Assembly (NCBI RefSeq): GCF_018130065.1
Contig: NZ_JAFCME010000013.1
Coordinates: 124,001 to 188,000, forward strand
DNA: 64,000 bases
Origin: Bradyrhizobium sp. AUGA SZCCT0158
GTDB taxonomy: Bacteria > Pseudomonadota > Alphaproteobacteria > Rhizobiales > Xanthobacteraceae
Reading direction: 5' to 3'
Made by a program: the position numbers and the translations under genes. Each line of letters opens with the position of its first letter. The stretch's first letter is position 1. Shown piece by piece: positions 60,743 through 64,000 of the stretch. The notes beneath the pieces are model-generated. The model was not told where the DNA came from. It saw nothing but the letters and a program-made list of their open reading frames with translations, and searched no databases.

Positions 60743-61789
60743 ATGTCGGTCGACACATTGAACGCCACGGCAGGTGTCGATCCCACGCGCACGAAGATCG
60801 CGGGCTCGATCAAGCAGGCCGCCTCGACCACCGGTGCGAGCTTCGAATACCTGCTCACCACCGCCAAGATGGAATCCAACTTCAACCCGAAGGCGGCGGC
60901 GACCACCTCGTCGGCGCGGGGGCTGTTTCAGTTCATCGACCAGACCTGGCTCGGCACCGTCAAGGAAGCCGGCAGCCATTTCGGCTACGGCAAATATGCC
61001 GACGCCATTACCAGCAATCCGTCCGGCAGCTATTCGGTCAGCGACCCGACCGCGCGTGCCGCGATCATGAAGCTGCGCGACGATCCGCAAGCCGCTTCGT
61101 CGATGGCGGGGGTGCTGACCCAGTCGAACAGCTTCAAGCTCACCGGCAAGATCGGCCGCCGCCCGAGCGACGCCGAACTCTATATGGCGCATTTCATGGG
61201 CGTCGGCGGCGCGGGAAAACTGATCTCGAGCGCCGAGGACAATCCGCAGGCTTCCGCGGTGCAGATGTTTCCGGCCGCCGCCGAGGCCAACCGCTCGATC
61301 TTCTACGATCGTTCGGGCCGCGGCCGCAGCGTCTCCGAGGTCTATTCGGTGCTGAACTCGCGCTACGCCAGCGCCGCCAGTTCGCCGGCCACCCGCACCG
61401 CGATGGCGGCGGTCGGCGGTGACCTGCCGCGTCGCATCACCGTCGCGAGCGCCTCGCAAGCGATGCCGGCTGCGCCTGTGATCGATAACGCGGCCTACCT
61501 GTCGAGCTTCCCGGATACCCGCAGCGTGGCGCCGGTCGCCGCGACCTCGCAGACCGCCTCCGCGCAGCCCGAGCCGATCTTCCGCTCGCTGTTCCAGGCC
61601 GGCGCACGCAGCGAACCGATTTCGCCGGCGGTGCAGGAATTGTGGGGCAGGGGATCCGCGCTCACCTCGGTCGCGTCAGCGACCTCAGTCGCCTCGGCGA
61701 CACCATCGGTATCGGGACAGAAGCCCGAAGTCCGCGCACCGGGCCGGCTTGATCTGTTCAGCGATCGCAACGGCACGTTCAGCAGCTAA
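60743..61789 (+). CDS. Lytic transglycosylase-like (SLT domain) protein without signal peptide
   Basis: 348 residues from the ATG at 60743 (AGGA five bases before). The SLT fold covers about 20-175: EYLLTTAKMESNFNPKAAAT with the catalytic Glu, SSARGLFQFIDQTWLGTVKE, and ELYMAHFMGVGGAGKLI. The C-terminal half is Ala/Ser/Thr-rich and probably disordered. No export signal is seen, though peptidoglycan is periplasmic. Cleaves glycan strands if exported. Confidence 0.88.
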   Translation: MSVDTLNATAGVDPTRTKIAGSIKQAASTTGASFEYLLTTAKMESNFNPKAAATTSSARGLFQFIDQTWLGTVKEAGSHFGYGKYADAITSNPSGSYSVSDPTARAAIMKLRDDPQAASSMAGVLTQSNSFKLTGKIGRRPSDAELYMAHFMGVGGAGKLISSAEDNPQASAVQMFPAAAEANRSIFYDRSGRGRSVSEVYSVLNSRYASAASSPATRTAMAAVGGDLPRRITVASASQAMPAAPVIDNAAYLSSFPDTRSVAPVAATSQTASAQPEPIFRSLFQAGARSEPISPAVQELWGRGSALTSVASATSVASATPSVSGQKPEVRAPGRLDLFSDRNGTFSS

Positions 61790-61815
61790 GGCTGCTCAGC
61801 ACACAGACCGCTGAG

Positions 61816-62227
61816 CTACCTCTGCGCCGACAGCGTCTTGCCCTGCTCATAAAATATCTTGCCGCCGTCGGGGCCAAACCTGATGCCGTATTCGAACGAT
61901 GCGGTGCCTGAGGACTTCTTGCCGTTCGATGGATTGGAATGGCTGAATTCCAGCGCGCCGCTGATCTGGCAGCTTGATCTCGCCTGATCGCACGAGGTTC
62001 GTATCGTATCCATCTGCAGCCGGTACGATCGGTTCGGCCAGTTCTTGACGTATCTCTCCTTGTCCTTGCGGCGCATTGGCCGAAATCGGCACCAGATAAT
62101 TGACGTTGCGGACCTGCACGCCGTGGCCGGCGTAATAGAACAGCGCGACATCGGCGCCGGTGAGCTCGTTACCAAAAGTCTGGATCGCGCGATCGAACGC
62201 CGACCTGTCGAGGTCGATTTGCGCCTA
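61816..62227 (-). pseudogene. Second caspase (peptidase C14) gene, decayed
   Basis: From 62227 the minus strand encodes QIDLDRSAFDRAIQTFGNEL and VALFYYAGHGVQVRNVNYLV, the caspase p20 segment with the catalytic His, immediately preceded by an in-frame stop. After SANAPQ the text jumps, out of frame, to a C-terminal domain VKNWPNRSYRLQMDTIRTSC and GKIFYEQGKTLSAQR ending at 61816. The block with the catalytic Cys is deleted. The C-terminal domain resembles that of other rhizobial caspase proteins, from memory. Confidence 0.82.
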
Positions 62228-62497
62228 CGAAGGAGTAGTTAGGCAAGGATTGGCGCCTGGTGTCGAGATGGTTCGCGTCAAGAGAACGCGTCAAATCCGG
62301 GCGGTTTCGGCGGTAGCGCCAGCGGTGCGCGGCGAGGCCGATCATCTACAGTCCGGCCGCGCGCGCGAGTTCCCTTAACGAAACGTCAATAATCCCAAAC
62401 GTTTATGGTGAACCCTTTGTTAAGCGTCATGGTTTATTTTCTATGACAGTGGCACCGCGTCACGGTGTCGTTTCGGGTTGCGTAGGCCGGCTAGACC

Positions 62498-63664
62498 ATG
62501 ATCGTTCGGCAGTTCATCAGTTGGATACGTACCGCTCCGGCAGGCGAGCGGGCAGAGGCGACGCGGTCTTTGGCGCGGGCCTGGTTGATTTCCGATCTCA
62601 CCGAGGACGACCGCGCCGCCGCTGAAGGCGCGCTGCTGATGCTGCTCGACGATCCATCCCCGCTGGTCCGCCAGGCGATGTCGCAGGTGTTTTCGCGCAG
62701 CGCCGAAGCGCCCGCCGCGATCGTGCAGGCGCTCGCGCTCGACCAGGCTTCAATCGCGCTGCCGGTGCTCGAACATTCCCCGCTGCTGATCGACGCCGAC
62801 CTCGTCGACATCGTCGCGACCGGCAACAGCGACACGCAATGCGCGATCGCCCGCCGGGTCAATCTGCCGCCATCGGTATCCGCCGCGATCGCCGAAGTCG
62901 GCTCGCCGGCCGCCGCCCTCGAGCTGATCGAGAACGCCTATGCGGAGCTGGCGCCTTTTTCCTGGGACCGCATCGTCGAGCGTCACGGCCATCTCGCCGC
63001 GATACGTGAATCGATGCTGGTGCTGGAGGGACTGCCCTCCGCCACGCGCATGGCGCTGGTCGCCAAGCTTTCCGACACGCTGGCGCAATTCGTCGTCGCC
63101 AAGAACTGGCTGAGCCCGGACCGGGCAGGGCGGCTCGCCTCTGAAGCGCGCGAACGTTCGACCGTTAACATCGCGGCGCGTTCGCGCGGCGAGGACATGC
63201 AGGGCCTGGTGCAGCATCTGCGCGCCACCGGCCAGCTCACCGCGGGCCTGATCCTGCGCGCGCTATTGTCAGGTAATCTCGAACTGTTCGACGCATCATT
63301 GGCCGAACTGTCCGGCCTGCCGCATGCCCGCGTCACCGCGCTGCTGCACGATCGCGGCGGCGCCAGCCTGCAGGCGCTGCTGATCCGCGCGGGCCTGCCG
63401 GAATCCACCTTCGCCGCCTTCCGGATCGCACTCGAGGTCTGCCACGAGACCGGCTTTGTCGACACGTTGGACGGTGCGGCGCGCCTGCGCCGCCGCATGG
63501 TCGAGCGCGTGCTGACCCATTGCGAGACCGACCGCAAGGCCGCCGAACCGCTCTTGATCCTGCTGCGCCGTTTTGCGACGGAATCGGCGCGCGAGGAAGC
63601 CCGCATGTTCTGCGACGAGCTCGTTGCCGAGGACGCGATCACGCACGATCTGATTGCGGCGTAG
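62498..63664 (+). CDS. DUF2336 protein
   Basis: 388 residues, wholly helical with HEAT-like character: RAAAEGALLMLLDDPSPLVRQAMS, ALPVLEHSPLLIDADLVDIV, and AQFVVAKNWLSPDRAGRLAS. This matches the alphaproteobacterial DUF2336 family, which has no established biochemical role. No signal peptide or membrane helix, so it is cytoplasmic, probably a scaffold. Confidence 0.9.
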   Translation: MIVRQFISWIRTAPAGERAEATRSLARAWLISDLTEDDRAAAEGALLMLLDDPSPLVRQAMSQVFSRSAEAPAAIVQALALDQASIALPVLEHSPLLIDADLVDIVATGNSDTQCAIARRVNLPPSVSAAIAEVGSPAAALELIENAYAELAPFSWDRIVERHGHLAAIRESMLVLEGLPSATRMALVAKLSDTLAQFVVAKNWLSPDRAGRLASEARERSTVNIAARSRGEDMQGLVQHLRATGQLTAGLILRALLSGNLELFDASLAELSGLPHARVTALLHDRGGASLQALLIRAGLPESTFAAFRIALEVCHETGFVDTLDGAARLRRRMVERVLTHCETDRKAAEPLLILLRRFATESAREEARMFCDELVAEDAITHDLIAA

Positions 63665-63676
63665 GCTGCGCCTCAC

Positions 63677-63764
63677 CGTCATTGCGAGGAGCGTAAGCGA
63701 CGAAGCAATCCATCTTTCCGCGTATGCGGCCCGATGGATTGCTTCGCTTCGCTCGCAATGACGG
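63677..63764. repeat. Inverted repeat CGTCATTGCGAG / CTCGCAATGACG
   Basis: Same family as 39635-39707, here with a longer centre. It fills the gap between the DUF2336 gene and the convergent partial gene. Confidence 0.85.
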
Positions 63765-63770
63765 GAAGCC

Positions 63771-64000
63771 TCACTCCACCGGAATAATGCTAGGCGCCAA
63801 AATCGCTTCGAGATGTTCGGGGCGGTCGCGGTTGGCGTGGGTCAAGAATTCGTCGGCGATGCCGCGCAGCGAACGGCTGAGCACGCCGGCGGTGGCCGCG
63901 GTGTCGAGCTTGGTGCGCTCGCGGACGATGGCCTGAATGGCGTTGATGTGATGCCGAATGAGATCCGACGGCACCTGGTCGAGATCGGGTGCGTGTTCGA
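63771..64000 (-). CDS. Partial hypothetical protein (C-terminal end only)
   Basis: 76 codons entering from beyond the right edge: EHAPDLDQVPSDLIRHHINA, then IVRERTKLDTAATAGVLSRS and LTHANRDRPEHLEAILAPSI to the stop at 63771. Helical and charged. No family recognised from this fragment. Confidence 0.6.
   Translation of the reverse strand, partial: EHAPDLDQVPSDLIRHHINAIQAIVRERTKLDTAATAGVLSRSLRGIADEFLTHANRDRPEHLEAILAPSIIPVE

Overview
The window looks like a chromosomal segment of a slow-growing rhizobium, most likely Bradyrhizobium or a close relative in the Nitrobacteraceae. The support is indirect but consistent: high GC, dense alphaproteobacterial genes (two-domain PilZ protein, transglutaminase-like cysteine protease, DUF2336 and DUF3126 proteins, HWE histidine kinase, PAS_5 protein, zf-CHCC protein), orphan solute-binding proteins, and several dispersed palindromic repeat families that I recognise from memory as multicopy in this group. 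No rRNA, CRISPR array, prophage or replication origin was seen.

Layout. 0-6.4 kb: an M20 carboxypeptidase (cut by the left edge) divergent from a complete peptide-type ABC transporter operon. 6.6-9.0 kb: epoxide-hydrolase-like enzyme, acyltransferase, TMEM175-like channel. 9.1-9.4 kb: a tRNA-Leu(UAA) gene split by a 238-nt group I intron. 9.6-19.8 kb: housekeeping and conserved hypothetical genes (FAD monooxygenase plus zinc-finger protein, cysE, gamma carbonic anhydrase, an RMF/CrpP-like micro-protein operon). 19.9-25.5 kb: a worn stretch with a dienelactone hydrolase relic, an IS5-type relic, an orphan ABC binding protein, and signals for an unannotated minus-strand transcript. 25.5-34.2 kb: PilZ protein, MFS transporter, enoyl-CoA hydratase, PAS_5 protein, a decayed GIY-YIG nuclease between two inverted repeats, rhomboid protease, CBS protein, patatin. 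34.3-37.5 kb: a compact regulatory cassette (Crp/Fnr regulator, two tandem zinc-ribbon micro-proteins, a third small protein, PAS-HWE kinase) with an identical hairpin repeat at both ends. 38.5-39.9 kb: non-coding repeat island. 39.9-49.3 kb: GGDEF-EAL protein, nitroreductase, HigBA toxin-antitoxin pair, thrS, a TPR-caspase protein beside a decayed ClpP-fold protein. 49.5-64 kb: alpha/beta hydrolase, amino-acid permease, yidD, intact COG3904 protein, an antitoxin with a frameshifted PIN toxin, an Fe-S scaffold, folE-hisI, a TctC-type binding protein divergent from a CaiB-type CoA transferase, a transglycosylase, a second (dead) caspase gene, and DUF2336.

The genes that visibly work together are the ABC transporter operon, folE-hisI, TctC/CoA-transferase, HigBA, the antitoxin/PIN pair and the 34-37 kb sensor cassette. 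The strongest unusual features are the intron-bearing tRNA-Leu, the sensor cassette, two intergenic stretches with terminator and promoter-like signals but no gene, the caspase/ClpP-fold area and the leader of folE. Several genes carry 1-4 nt indels (IS5 relic, dienelactone hydrolase, GIY-YIG, PIN toxin, COG3904 copy, possibly the kinase start); these may be real decay or, where they fall in short homopolymers or dinucleotide runs, sequencing error.
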